Below are positions 1 to 8,477 of a stretch of 64,000 bases of DNA, one piece after another. Both the position numbers and the translations under genes were made by a program. The notes beneath the pieces were generated by a model that worked only from the letters and a program-made list of their open reading frames with translations, had not been told where the DNA came from and did no database searches. Position 1 is the stretch's first letter. Every line of letters starts with the position of its first letter. Source of the stretch: Arthrobacter sp. StoSoilB5 (GTDB taxonomy: Bacteria; Actinomycetota; Actinomycetes; Actinomycetales; Micrococcaceae); assembly GCF_019977235.1 (NCBI RefSeq), contig NZ_AP024646.1:4464001-4528000 (forward strand), given 5' to 3'.

Positions 1-72
<72 letters not shown>

Positions 73-81
73 AACACGAAA

Positions 82-109
82 ATGGCGCCGAGGAATCGGC
101 GCCATTTTT
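82..109 (+). terminator. Intrinsic terminator of the tRNA
   Basis: ATGGCGCCGA and TCGGCGCCAT pair around a GGAA loop and run straight into five Ts, a classic Rho-independent terminator 10 bases after the tRNA CCA. Confidence 0.85.
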
Positions 110-284
110 CGTTTGTCCGGATCTATTCGAGCTTCTACCAATGACGCGCATCTTCACAAGCGCCACACATCCCCGCATGCGACACCGACATACGGGTGTC
201 GCCAACCCGTTTCTGGTGCTTGGGCGAATATGGGTGTCGCCGCCACCGGCCTGTTGACCCGCACCCTTGTAAAGGGGCAAAAGA
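110..284. other. Gene-free spacer with short repeats
   Basis: No convincing coding region is seen. GCGACACC and GGGTGTCGC form a small hairpin near 180-204, and the word GGGTGTCGCC is repeated about 38 bases further on. Function unknown. Confidence 0.4.
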
Positions 285-320
285 AAACCCCGGAGCATCG
301 CTCGTCACGCTCCGGGGTTT
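281..320 (-). terminator. Terminator of the small peptide gene
   Basis: AAACCCCGGAGC (285-296) pairs with GCTCCGGGGTTT (309-320). On the minus strand the stem is followed by TTTTCTTTT. It lies 17 bases after the stop codon of the small secreted peptide, so that peptide has its own complete transcription unit. Confidence 0.8.
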
Positions 321-337
321 CCAGCAGTACTACTGAT

Positions 338-538
338 TTACATAGGATCCGGCCAATTGCCGATGGAAGACGTGGTAGGTACCGTTGTGGTGCCGGACCG
401 CATAGGATCGGGCCAGTTACCAATAGCACTTACCGTGCTGGAGTCTGCCGCCGCAGCAGCCGAGACGACTGCGGGAGCCGCAACCGTAAAAGCGAGAGCG
501 CCTGCCAAGGCCACAGAAGCGGCCATTTTCTTGAACAT
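338..538 (-). CDS. Small secreted propeptide with duplicated GNWPDPM pheromone-like heptapeptide
   Basis: This encodes 66 residues. An N-terminal MFKKMA followed by an Ala/Val-rich core ending in VVSA looks like a Sec signal peptide (about residues 1-28). The rest holds two near-identical decapeptides, SAIGNWPDPM and SSIGNWPDPM, separated by RSGTTTVPTT, and the second one is the exact C-terminus. The copies differ at synonymous codon positions (GGT/GGC, AAC/AAT, CCC/CCG), so the peptide rather than the DNA appears to be conserved. I chose ATG at 538 because GGGGA lies 5 bases upstream; a TTG at 550 would add four residues. It is divergent from an XRE/TPR regulator 125 bases away. Inferred role: precursor of a short signalling peptide, as in RRNPP quorum-sensing systems. 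I do not recognise a named family. Alternatives are a short secreted or cell-surface peptide of other function. Confidence 0.75.
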   Translation of the reverse strand: MFKKMAASVALAGALAFTVAAPAVVSAAAAADSSTVSAIGNWPDPMRSGTTTVPTTSSIGNWPDPM

Positions 539-595
539 ATTGTTCCCCAATGCGAGTCGGATTCGTTACGGAAATTGCACGGTCCCTGTTGACAT

Positions 596-609
596 ACATT
601 GTAAAATGT
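596..609. promoter_or_regulatory. Candidate operator and promoters between peptide and regulator
   Basis: ACATT-GTAA-AATGT is an inverted repeat in the middle of the divergent region. On the minus strand TTGACA (623-628) and TACAAT (598-603), 19 bases apart, can serve as the peptide promoter, with the inverted repeat over the -10. On the plus strand another TTGACA lies at 589-594. Binding by the XRE regulator is inference. Confidence 0.45.
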
Positions 610-662
610 TTTCCACAGAGACTGTCAAGGTTTTGGTGAAAAGACACCTGTAGGAGGACCCC

Positions 663-1949
663 GTGGGAAACGGATTCGGCGAGAAGCTACGTGCCGAACG
701 GCTCGAACGCGGGTTGACGCAGGCAGAACTGGGCAAAAACCTGTATTCCCCGAGCTACATTTCGCTGCTTGAAACAGGTAGGCGCGAGCCTACTGCCGAG
801 GTCATCGAAGAGCTGGCGCGCAGGCTGGAGCTGGCTCCAAAGGCTCTGGAAGCCTGGAGCCAACCCGTTTCCGTGAGCGATGCCGAGTACGTGCTGGCCG
901 GCTTGTACGCACGGCAAGCCTGGGACCTACGCGATTACCAGCTCGCAGCAAGCCATGCAGCCACCGCCGCACAGATCGCCCTCGAGGCAAAGAACAACAG
1001 CGCCTGGTGGAATATGACCTACATGCAGGCCGAGTGTGTGATGAAGCAAGGCCAGCTAAAGGAATGCCAGCAGATTGTTGAGCACTTGCTGGAACATCCC
1101 ATGGCCACGGAATCCGCGGGCCTTGGCGTGCGGGCCTGGCAGATGCTCGCCGCCGTCTGTCACGGACAAGGTCAGCTGGCCACCGCCGTCGAGCATGCAA
1201 AGAAAGCCGTGCAGCTGAGCGAGCAGCTGCCCAAGGGATCCACGCTGATCATCGGTGCGCACCGCGCGCTGATCGGCGCCCTCGCGGAGAGCGGCAAGCT
1301 GGACGAAGCATGGCAGTACTGCCTTACGATGATCGAGCACATGGACGAGCACTCCATGTCCCAGCTGGCCGGCGAAGTCGCGTGGGTGGTGGGAAACGTT
1401 GCTTTCATGCGCCACGACTACGTGGAGGGCATCAAGCACCACGAGCGCGCGGCCAAGCTGCTCTCCCCCGCCAACGACATCGAACTGTGGGCCCGTTTCA
1501 ATAAGGCATCGGCTGCTGTCAGGTTGTCCTCCGGCATTGTTGAGCCCGAAACCCTGTCCGCGATTGAACGTGCCGAGCTCGCGCTATCCATCGTCGGCGG
1601 AAACAAGACGGACCAGTTGGAAGTGGCCTTCATCCGCGCCCGTTGGCTATACCTGACCGGCGATATTCCGGCCGCGGTGGACAAGCTTCGCGAGATCTAC
1701 AAGGACCGCAAGGTGTTGGCCCGCCACACGGCTGGTGAAGTTTCGCTGCTGCTGGGCAAGTCCTTGAAGGCCGCCGGTGAAACCACGGAAGCGCTGCACT
1801 ATCTGGAAGAGGCCCAGAACGACTTCAGTGCAGCCGGCGCATCGGACCGGGTGCAGCAAGCCATGGATGCGGTCCTGGAGATCCGCCTCGCGGAACGCCG
1901 CGCCGCAGCCACGCACCCTGAGCACACGGAGCACTCCGAGGCCAGTTAG
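663..1949 (+). CDS. XRE-family HTH regulator with TPR domain (RRNPP-like)
   Basis: This 428-residue protein starts at GTG 663, with AGGAGG 4-5 bases upstream. Residues about 7-60 form an XRE helix-turn-helix (GLTQAELGKNLYSPSYISLL is the recognition region). The rest is alpha-helical and shows TPR-like repeats throughout (for example AAVEHAKKAVQLSEQL, ALHYLEEAQNDFSAAG). HTH plus TPR is the architecture of the peptide-sensing PlcR, NprR, PrgX and Rgg families, where the TPR groove binds a re-imported short peptide. The divergent neighbour encodes exactly such a candidate peptide. XRE-TPR proteins of similar build also act in actinobacteria in antibiotic and developmental control without known ligands, so peptide sensing here is inferred. 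It ends at a strong hairpin shared with purC. Confidence 0.85.
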   Translation: MGNGFGEKLRAERLERGLTQAELGKNLYSPSYISLLETGRREPTAEVIEELARRLELAPKALEAWSQPVSVSDAEYVLAGLYARQAWDLRDYQLAASHAATAAQIALEAKNNSAWWNMTYMQAECVMKQGQLKECQQIVEHLLEHPMATESAGLGVRAWQMLAAVCHGQGQLATAVEHAKKAVQLSEQLPKGSTLIIGAHRALIGALAESGKLDEAWQYCLTMIEHMDEHSMSQLAGEVAWVVGNVAFMRHDYVEGIKHHERAAKLLSPANDIELWARFNKASAAVRLSSGIVEPETLSAIERAELALSIVGGNKTDQLEVAFIRARWLYLTGDIPAAVDKLREIYKDRKVLARHTAGEVSLLLGKSLKAAGETTEALHYLEEAQNDFSAAGASDRVQQAMDAVLEIRLAERRAAATHPEHTEHSEAS

Positions 1950-1954
1950 CTTCC

Positions 1955-1999
1955 AACGCAGGCAGCCCCGGACCTTCGCGGTCCGGGGCTGCCTGCGTT
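1955..1999. terminator. Bidirectional terminator between XRE regulator and purC
   Basis: A 20-bp perfect stem (AACGCAGGCAGCCCCGGACC with its complement) with loop TTCGC separates the convergent genes. It can act on both strands. Confidence 0.8.
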
Positions 2000-2015
2000 A
2001 TGAACGTTGTGAAGC

Positions 2016-2954
2016 TTAGGCGAACGTGCGCCCCGTCAGTTTCTCGTAGGCTTCCACGTAGCGGGCACGGGTCCGCTCCACGACTTCCGCAGGCAAGGCT
2101 GGCGGTGGCGTGTCCGAGGATTTGTCCCAACCGGACTCGGCCGAGGTCAGCCAGTCACGGACGTACTGCTTGTCATACGATGGCTGCGACTTGCCCGGCG
2201 CATAGGTGGAGGCGTCCCAGAAACGGGAGGAGTCCGGGGTGAGGACTTCATCGCCCAAGGTGATGATGCCCGTGTATGTATCGAGGCCGAACTCCACCTT
2301 GGTATCGGCCAGGATAATGCCCCGTTCACGGGCGATCTCCTCGGCGCGGGTGTAGATCTTCAGCGTGAGTTCGCTGAGACGGGCCGCGATGTCGTCGCCG
2401 ACCATGGCCACGACGTCGTCATAGGTGATGTTGACGTCGTGCTCGCCCACGTCGGCCTTTGCAGATGGCGTAAACAGGGCCTTCTCCAAGCGGGAACCGT
2501 CAACAAGCCCTTCGGGAAGCGGAATGTTGCAGACCGTGCGGGACTCCTTGTACTCCGCCAGGCCGGAACCCGTGAGGTAGCCGCGGGCGATGCACTCCAC
2601 CGGGAACATCTCCAGTTTCTTGCAGATCATGGCGCGGCCCTCGACGGCCGCGGGAACGCCACCCTCAACGGTTGACGCCAGCACGTGGTGCTCAACATCC
2701 AACTGATCGAACCACCACAGGCTCAGCTGTGTAAGGATGCGGCCTTTGTCCGGGATTTCGCTGCTCAGGACATGGTCATAAGCACTGATGCGATCGCTGG
2801 CAACCACCAGTACGCATTCCTGGCCGACCTTTTCCGTGATGGATTCATCGGTTGGGACGTAGAGGTCGCGAACCTTGCCGGAATACACGTGAGTCCAGCC
2901 GGGAAGCTGCAGGGTCTCGGTTTTGAAACCGCCTGTGGGGAGGGAATCAGTCAT
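2016..2954 (-). CDS. purC: Phosphoribosylaminoimidazole-succinocarboxamide synthase
   Basis: This SAICAR synthetase of 312 residues joins aspartate to CAIR with ATP in de novo purine synthesis. Family marks include the N-terminal GKVRDLY loop, SDRISAYD, IARGYLTGSG, and the distal ADTKVEFGLD and SRFWDASTY motifs. The length suits the actinobacterial form. It follows purD with a gap of only 2 bases (TGA GC ATG), so the two are co-transcribed. Confidence 0.97.
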   Translation of the reverse strand: MTDSLPTGGFKTETLQLPGWTHVYSGKVRDLYVPTDESITEKVGQECVLVVASDRISAYDHVLSSEIPDKGRILTQLSLWWFDQLDVEHHVLASTVEGGVPAAVEGRAMICKKLEMFPVECIARGYLTGSGLAEYKESRTVCNIPLPEGLVDGSRLEKALFTPSAKADVGEHDVNITYDDVVAMVGDDIAARLSELTLKIYTRAEEIARERGIILADTKVEFGLDTYTGIITLGDEVLTPDSSRFWDASTYAPGKSQPSYDKQYVRDWLTSAESGWDKSSDTPPPALPAEVVERTRARYVEAYEKLTGRTFA

Positions 2955-2956
2955 GC

Positions 2957-4267
2957 TCAGGCCTGTACTTTCGGGATGGTTCCGGTGGCTGCATAGGGCA
3001 CGCGGATTTCGCCGCGGGCGGCCTTGCCTCCGATGTCCGTGCGGAACTGCGCGCCTTCAAGCTGAACCAGCTCCACGCCGTCGTACGCTTTTTCGCGGGC
3101 CTCCACCAGATCTGAACCGAGCGCGACCACCGCGAGGACGCGGCCGCCAGCCGAAACCACTTTGCCTTCCTCGTCCAGCTTGGTGCCTGCATGGACAACG
3201 TGGACGCCATCGAGCTCGTCCACCTTCTTCAGTCCGCGGATGCGATCGCCAGTGCGGGGAGCGTCAGGGTAGTTTTCGGCGGCCACGACGACGGCGACTG
3301 CCGTGTCCTTGGACCAGCGCAGCTCTTCGGCGGTGTCCAGTTCGCCCTTGGCAGCTGCCAGAAGCAGGGCACCTAGCGGGGTCTTGAGGCGTGCAAGGAC
3401 TGCCTGCGTCTCGGGATCGCCAAAGCGTACGTTGAACTCGATGACGCGCGTTCCGCGCGAGGTAAGGGCGAGGCCGCAGTAGAGCACACCGATAAAGGGG
3501 GTGCCGCGGCGGGCCATCTCATCCACGGTGGGCTGGGCCACGCGGTCGATGACTTCCTGGACCAGGCCTGCCGGTGCCCACTCGAGCGGGGTGTAGGCAC
3601 CCATGCCGCCGGTGTTGGGGCCTTCGTCGTTGTCGAAGATGCGCTTGAAGTCCTGTGCAGGAGACAACGGAACCGTAGTGCGGCCGTCGCAGAGGACGAA
3701 CAGGGAGACCTCGGGGCCGTCGAGGAACTCCTCGATGACCACGCTTCCACCGGCGTCGAAGCAAGCCTGCGCGTGAGCGAGTGCTTCCTCGCGGTCGTTG
3801 GTGACTACAACGCCCTTGCCCGCGGCGAGGCCGTCGTCCTTAACAACGTACGGGGCTCCGAACGTAGCCAGGGCATCGGCGGCTTCCTCGGCATTGGTGG
3901 CAACACGGGCCATGGCCGTGGGAACACCGGCTTCAGCCATGATCTGCTTGGCGAAGGCCTTGGACGCTTCGAGCTGGGCTGCTTCTTTGCTGGGTCCAAA
4001 GACCGGGATGCCAGCTGCACGGACGGCGTCCGACACACCGGCGGCCAAGGGAGCCTCCGGACCGACGACAACCAGGTCCACGGCCAGCTTGGTGGCGAGT
4101 GCGGACACGGCTTCCGGGTTGTTCCCGTCAATTGCGTGCGTGGGAACGAGTTTGCTGATGCCCGCGTTGCCCGGAGCCGCATGGACCTCGGAAACGTTGG
4201 GATCTTCAAGCAGAGAGCGGACAATGGCGTGTTCGCGGCCGCCTGGGCCAATGACGAGTACCTTCAC
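2957..4267 (-). CDS. purD: Phosphoribosylamine-glycine ligase
   Basis: GAR synthetase of 436 residues catalyses the second step of de novo purine synthesis. The N-terminus VKVLVIGPGGREHAI is the standard PurD opening, so GTG at 4267 is chosen; longer upstream reading frames have no family support. ATP-grasp features (VKDDGLAAGKGVVV, IEEFLDGPEVS, NTGGMGAYTP, FNVRFGDPETQ) are present in order. It heads a purD-purC operon on the minus strand, divergent from an asparaginase gene. Confidence 0.96.
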   Translation of the reverse strand: MKVLVIGPGGREHAIVRSLLEDPNVSEVHAAPGNAGISKLVPTHAIDGNNPEAVSALATKLAVDLVVVGPEAPLAAGVSDAVRAAGIPVFGPSKEAAQLEASKAFAKQIMAEAGVPTAMARVATNAEEAADALATFGAPYVVKDDGLAAGKGVVVTNDREEALAHAQACFDAGGSVVIEEFLDGPEVSLFVLCDGRTTVPLSPAQDFKRIFDNDEGPNTGGMGAYTPLEWAPAGLVQEVIDRVAQPTVDEMARRGTPFIGVLYCGLALTSRGTRVIEFNVRFGDPETQAVLARLKTPLGALLLAAAKGELDTAEELRWSKDTAVAVVVAAENYPDAPRTGDRIRGLKKVDELDGVHVVHAGTKLDEEGKVVSAGGRVLAVVALGSDLVEAREKAYDGVELVQLEGAQFRTDIGGKAARGEIRVPYAATGTIPKVQA

Positions 4268-4391
4268 AGTCTTCAAGGGTACTTTGTGTAGGGCGCGGGG
4301 CCTAAGCTGTGTCGTCCCCCGGCAACGGATGACCGGATCCGGGACCGCGCCCGGACCTCGCATGTGACCGGGTAACACAGTCGTCGCGCCC

Positions 4392-4397
4392 TAGACT
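4392..4397 (+). promoter_or_regulatory. -10 box TAGACT, probable leaderless promoter
   Basis: TAGACT ends six bases before ATG 4404, the usual distance from a -10 box to the transcription start. There is no ribosome binding site, so the asparaginase mRNA is probably leaderless. Confidence 0.55.
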
Positions 4398-4403
4398 TGG
4401 CTC

Positions 4404-5420
4404 ATGCCCATGAGTTCGCATGAAACGTTCAAGGTTGAGTCCGCCGTCGAACTGGCAGTCATCGAACGCAGTGGCTTTATCGAGTCCCGGCACATCGGTG
4501 CTGCCGTCGTCCTTGCCGGTGACGGAAGCGTGGTCACCCGGCTGGGTGATATCGACGCTCCCATCCTGGCCCGGTCCACCCTGAAACCATTCCAAACCCT
4601 CGCCGCCATGCAGTCCGGTGTCCCGCTCCGGGGCGCGCAGGTGGCTGTCGCGTGCGGAAGCCACACCGGTTCACTGGACCACATGGACGTCGTGGAGGGA
4701 ATGCTTAAAGCGGCAGGCGTGCGCGAGGATCAGCTTCAGTGCCCCACAGCCTGGCCGCAGGACGAAACCGCCCGCAATTGGCTGGTCCGCTCTGAGCGCG
4801 GCCAGACCAAGCTCGCTTTCAATTGCTCCGGGAAGCACGCGGCTTTCCTCTGGGCATGCACGGAAAACGGCTGGGACCTTCGCAGCTACCTTGAGCCGAA
4901 TCACCCACTCCAGCAGCGCGTCCGGTCCGTGATCGAGGAATACAGCGGCGAAACGATCTCCCACCTGGGCATCGATGGCTGCGGGGCACCAGTTGCGGCG
5001 ATCTCGCTGACCGGACTGGCCCGGGCGTATTCCCGGTTGGCGAAGTCACCCGGCGATTCCTCCTCGAACGCACGCGCCGCCACGATCGCCACCTCCATGC
5101 TGGACTACCCGTGGGCGGTTCAGGGCAAGGGCGAGTCAAACACGATCGTCATGGAAGAGCTGGACGTCCTGGCAAAGATCGGCGCCGAAGGGGTCCTGGT
5201 CCTTGCCACTTCCACCGGCGCTACAGTGGCGGTCAAGATGCTGGACGGCAACCTACGCGCTACGTCCCTGGTTGGCTTGACCCTTCTTGCCGTCAGTGGC
5301 GCGGTGGACATTCCCGCGGTTTCCAACGTCCTGGAACGCGTGGTTGAACCCGTGCTGGGCGGCGGCCGGCCAGTGGGCAAGATCCGTCTGGGCCACGCCG
5401 TGTCCGCGATGCTCGACTAA
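4404..5420 (+). CDS. Asparaginase (asparaginase II family)
   Basis: This 338-residue protein belongs to the Rhizobium-etli-type asparaginase family (Asparaginase_II), unrelated to the E. coli enzymes. It hydrolyses L-asparagine to aspartate and ammonia. Supporting stretches are ARSTLKPFQTLAAM, CGSHTGSLDHMD, AFNCSGKHAAFL with the Ser/Lys active-site region, and IDGCGAPVAAI. It starts at ATG 4404 (a second ATG at 4410) right after a -10 box, suggesting a leaderless mRNA. The next gene follows after 44 bases on the same strand. Confidence 0.88.
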   Translation: MPMSSHETFKVESAVELAVIERSGFIESRHIGAAVVLAGDGSVVTRLGDIDAPILARSTLKPFQTLAAMQSGVPLRGAQVAVACGSHTGSLDHMDVVEGMLKAAGVREDQLQCPTAWPQDETARNWLVRSERGQTKLAFNCSGKHAAFLWACTENGWDLRSYLEPNHPLQQRVRSVIEEYSGETISHLGIDGCGAPVAAISLTGLARAYSRLAKSPGDSSSNARAATIATSMLDYPWAVQGKGESNTIVMEELDVLAKIGAEGVLVLATSTGATVAVKMLDGNLRATSLVGLTLLAVSGAVDIPAVSNVLERVVEPVLGGGRPVGKIRLGHAVSAMLD

Positions 5421-5464
5421 GCCGGCCAGTTACTGACCCACCTAGTTATATAAGGAAAGAAACC

Positions 5465-5848
5465 ATGGCAGTTGCACGACGCCGCATCGACGTCGACGAG
5501 GGCCGCGCTGCGCTGGCAGCCTGGCAATCCGCCGTCGGCCCCGCGGTTGAAGACGCGACCCCGCCGTCGCGCTCTTTGATTGCGACGGCGGTCCGCTACT
5601 CACTTGAGGAAGTCACCGCCCGTGCGCCCGGCAACTCGGTGGAGGTCCGCGTCCCGCCCTACGGCGTCACCCAGTGCGTGGAGGGGCCCCGCCACACGCG
5701 TGGCACGCCCCCGAACGTCATAGAGTGCGACGCCGCAACCTGGCTTGAGCTGGTAACCGGCCAGCTTTCGTGGGCGGACGCCGTCGACGTCGGGCGGGTT
5801 GCCGCGTCCGGGCTGCGCGCCGACCTCTCTGAACTGCTCCCCCTTTAA
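5465..5848 (+). CDS. Sterol carrier family protein (SCP-like)
   Basis: This 127-residue protein matches the small actinobacterial 'sterol carrier family' (SCP_3-like) that commonly sits near purine biosynthesis genes. It begins VARRRIDVDEGRAAL and holds the ALAAWQSAVG and VEVRVPPYGVTQC regions. AAGGAAAGAAACC precedes the ATG. No catalytic residues are evident; the biochemical role is unknown. It ends at a very strong terminator hairpin. Confidence 0.75.
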   Translation: MAVARRRIDVDEGRAALAAWQSAVGPAVEDATPPSRSLIATAVRYSLEEVTARAPGNSVEVRVPPYGVTQCVEGPRHTRGTPPNVIECDAATWLELVTGQLSWADAVDVGRVAASGLRADLSELLPL

Positions 5849-5852
5849 CGGG

Positions 5853-5908
5853 TTTGTGTACGGCTGATGCCCTCAAGACCGCGTCTTAAGGGCATCAGCC
5901 GTACACAA
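5853..5908. terminator. Bidirectional terminator
   Basis: A stem of over 20 bp built on GTGTACGGCTGATGCCCT and its complement lies between the SCP-like gene and dctA, which are convergent. Confidence 0.85.
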
Positions 5909-5918
5909 AACTATGTAA

Positions 5919-7406
5919 TTAGTCCGGGCAGACCGGGTTGGTTGGTTGCCCAGGCTTGCTCATTTCGAATTGCGGGATTTCGTCCGCGGTTGGACCTCCA
6001 CGGAATTTCGGTGAGGGGTGATGGCCCTCGCTGAGGCGTTCGAGTTCCTGTTCCTCGAACACTTCCTCCTGGCCGAGCATGATGGCCGAATCCTCGTTGG
6101 TAATCTCGCCGTTGAAAGCACGGACCATGACGCTGCGATCGAACTGGCCTTCCCACTTGGCTACAACGAAGGTGGCTACGCAGTTACCCAGCAGGTTTAC
6201 CACCACGCGCATGGAGTCCATGAGGCGATCGGCTCCGAGGAGGAGCGCGACGCCGGCCACAGGGAAGATGCCGAGGGCCGCAGCCGTGGCCGAGAGGGCC
6301 AGGAACGATGAGCCCGGAACGCCTGCCATGCCCTTGGAGGTCAGCAGCAGCACACCCAGCGCAGCCAGTTGCTGGCCGAGGTCGAGGTGGTGGCCGAACG
6401 CCTGCGCCAGGAACAGCAGCGATATGGAAAGGTAGATCGCTGCACCGTCTAGGTTGAAGGAGTAGCCCGTGGGGACCACCAGGCCGGTGGTTGCCCGGGA
6501 GCAGCCGGCATTGGTCAGCTTGGTCATGATGCGCGGCATGACCGCTTCAGTGGAGGCGGTGCCAAGCGCAAGCAGGAATTCCTCGCGGGTGTACTTCAGG
6601 AAGTGCCACAGCGGAACGCGGGCGAAGCCCCAGGCCACCAGGAACAGCAGGCCGATAAAGACGACGGCGGCTCCGTAGCAGGATGCGATGAGAAGCGCAT
6701 ACGTGCCAAGCGTGCCAAGCCCGTATTGGCCGATGATGAAGGCCATGGCGCCGAAGGCACCGATGGGAGCGACCTTCATGATCCAGGACATGATCTTGAA
6801 GATCAGCTCCAGAACGGTCTCCATGAGGCTGATCACAGGCAGGCAACGCTGGCGGCCAATGACCACGATCGCGGCACCAAAGAAGACGGAGAAGAACAGC
6901 ACCTGGAGCAGGCTGTTGCTGGCAAAGGCACCGATCACACTGCTTGGGATGACGTCCAGCAGGAAGGCAGCAGCGTCCTTGGGAACCGCGTGGCCTGTCT
7001 TTGCATCAACGGCTTCCTGGGAGAGCGTGGAGGGATCGATGTTCAGGCCAGCACCGGGCTGAACGATGTTGCCCACAATGAGTCCGAAGACCAGGGCGAA
7101 GAGAGTGGCGCAGGTGAAGTAGAGGAGTGCTTTGACTCCGACCCTTCCGACCGCCTTGACGTCGCCGACTGCCGAGATGCCCGTGACGATCACGAGGAAA
7201 ATCAGCGGGGCGATGATCATCTTGATGAGTTGAATGAATCCATCACCCAGCGGCCGGAGGGTGGACCCGATGTTCGGCCAAAAATGACCGATAAGCACAC
7301 CTGCGACGACGGCGATCAGGATTTGAAAGAAGAGCGACTTGTACAGTGGCTTCTTCTTCAGCGGGGCCGAACTCGCCTTCAGCGCCGCAGAGTCTGGGAT
7401 CTTCAT
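5919..7406 (-). CDS. dctA: C4-dicarboxylate transporter DctA
   Basis: This 495-residue sodium/proton:dicarboxylate symporter of the DAACS family takes up succinate, fumarate and malate. It has about eight membrane segments. The family signature region IMTKLTNAGCSRATTGLVVP followed by TGYSFNLDGAAIY, and the second loop GVPGSSFLALSATAAA, are clear. ATG 7406 is preferred; a GTG at 7439 would add eleven residues with no better ribosome site. Its upstream region carries a copy of the 17-bp palindrome found in front of the purine genes, which suggests that malate or another C4 acid is handled together with purine breakdown. Confidence 0.95.
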   Translation of the reverse strand: MKIPDSAALKASSAPLKKKPLYKSLFFQILIAVVAGVLIGHFWPNIGSTLRPLGDGFIQLIKMIIAPLIFLVIVTGISAVGDVKAVGRVGVKALLYFTCATLFALVFGLIVGNIVQPGAGLNIDPSTLSQEAVDAKTGHAVPKDAAAFLLDVIPSSVIGAFASNSLLQVLFFSVFFGAAIVVIGRQRCLPVISLMETVLELIFKIMSWIMKVAPIGAFGAMAFIIGQYGLGTLGTYALLIASCYGAAVVFIGLLFLVAWGFARVPLWHFLKYTREEFLLALGTASTEAVMPRIMTKLTNAGCSRATTGLVVPTGYSFNLDGAAIYLSISLLFLAQAFGHHLDLGQQLAALGVLLLTSKGMAGVPGSSFLALSATAAALGIFPVAGVALLLGADRLMDSMRVVVNLLGNCVATFVVAKWEGQFDRSVMVRAFNGEITNEDSAIMLGQEEVFEEQELERLSEGHHPSPKFRGGPTADEIPQFEMSKPGQPTNPVCPD

Positions 7407-7497
7407 TGATCTGAACCAATCAGTTGGGAACAGCCCCACATTTGGGGGTTGTTTTCAATGTAATCCCGCTCACATCATTCCGCAAGGGGAAATTGAA

Positions 7498-7514
7498 TTT
7501 CCATATTGCGGAAA
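7498..7514. promoter_or_regulatory. IclR/AllR-type operator, copy 1 (dctA)
   Basis: TTTCCATATTGCGGAAA, a 17-bp site with 5-bp arms, lies 92 bases upstream of the dctA ATG. A second, looser site ATTCCGCAAGGGGAAAT lies next to it at 7477-7493. The same palindrome recurs at five other promoters. Confidence 0.65.
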
Positions 7515-7570
7515 GTCACATTTTGCTGAGAAGCCGGATGAAAGTGGCTTCCTGACCTCTTTTGACATGG

Positions 7571-7610
7571 AAAAACCCACGGCACGCCCAAAATATGGGC
7601 GTGCCGTGGG
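7571..7610 (-). terminator. Terminator of the SDR/racemase/NCS1 operon
   Basis: CCCACGGCACGCCCA and its complement enclose an AAATA loop. On the minus strand the stem runs into TTTTT. It lies 50 bases beyond the SDR stop codon. Confidence 0.85.
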
Positions 7611-7660
7611 CGAACTTGAAGCAAAGAAGGTCAGTACGGCACACGCAGGCGCCACTCAAC

Positions 7661-8428
7661 CTAGCCGCGGCCTACGAACGGCATGCCGGCGGCTGTCACC
7701 ACCAGGGAACCAACGTTGGCCGATGCAGGCATGTTGGCCATCATGAGCACCGCACGCGCAGCGTCCTCCACGGGGAACATCGGCTCCACACGGCGGCTGC
7801 CGTCCGCCTGGAGCGCGCCTGAGCCGACTCCGATGGTGTCCATGATCTCGGTCCGGGTGTTTCCGATATCGATCTGCCCACACGTGATGCCAAACCCGCG
7901 ACCATCCAGCTCAATACTCTTGGTCAAACCGGTCATCGCGTGCTTCGTCACCGTGTACGCCACGGATCTGGGCCTGGGCGAATGCGCAGAAATAGAGCCG
8001 TTGTTGATGATGCGGCCACCCTGCGGTTCCTGGGCCTTCATGGTTCTCACAGCCTCCGCGGCGCAGAGCATGGAGCCCGTGACATTGACGCGCAGCGTGG
8101 CCTCCCACTCGTCGACGTCGATCTCGCCCACGTCGCCGGCAGGCCCGAAGATGCCCGCATTGTTGAACAGCACATCAACCCGGCCCCAGCGCTCGCGGAC
8201 CGCGGCGAAAAGGCGGGCGACGTCGTCGGGCACCGTCACATCGCATGGCACCGCCAGCGCGTCCGTGTGGCCACCAGCCGTCTCAAGCAGCTGCGCCTCG
8301 CGGCGGCCTGCCAACGCCACGCGGTATCCCTCGGCGAGCATGAGCCGCGCAACGGCCCTCCCAATGCCGGAACCGGCACCGGTTACGACGGCGACCTTCT
8401 GGTCTGCGGGCGGGCGTGGGTCAGTCAT
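7661..8428 (-). CDS. Short-chain dehydrogenase/reductase
   Basis: This 255-residue classical SDR has the cofactor motif TGAGSGIG near residue 17, NNAG near 90, a catalytic Ser in NNGSISAHS and YTVTK near residue 160. A basic Arg in AGRREAQ after strand 2 favours NADP(H). It is the last gene of a minus-strand operon after an NCS1 transporter and a racemase-like protein, so it may reduce an intermediate of allantoin, hydantoin or pyrimidine use. The substrate cannot be read from the sequence. Confidence 0.85.
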   Translation of the reverse strand: MTDPRPPADQKVAVVTGAGSGIGRAVARLMLAEGYRVALAGRREAQLLETAGGHTDALAVPCDVTVPDDVARLFAAVRERWGRVDVLFNNAGIFGPAGDVGEIDVDEWEATLRVNVTGSMLCAAEAVRTMKAQEPQGGRIINNGSISAHSPRPRSVAYTVTKHAMTGLTKSIELDGRGFGITCGQIDIGNTRTEIMDTIGVGSGALQADGSRRVEPMFPVEDAARAVLMMANMPASANVGSLVVTAAGMPFVGRG

Positions 8429-8477
8429 GTGGTCGCCTTTCGGGGAATCGCGTTCAACACAGCCTCTGCAAGCCGAA

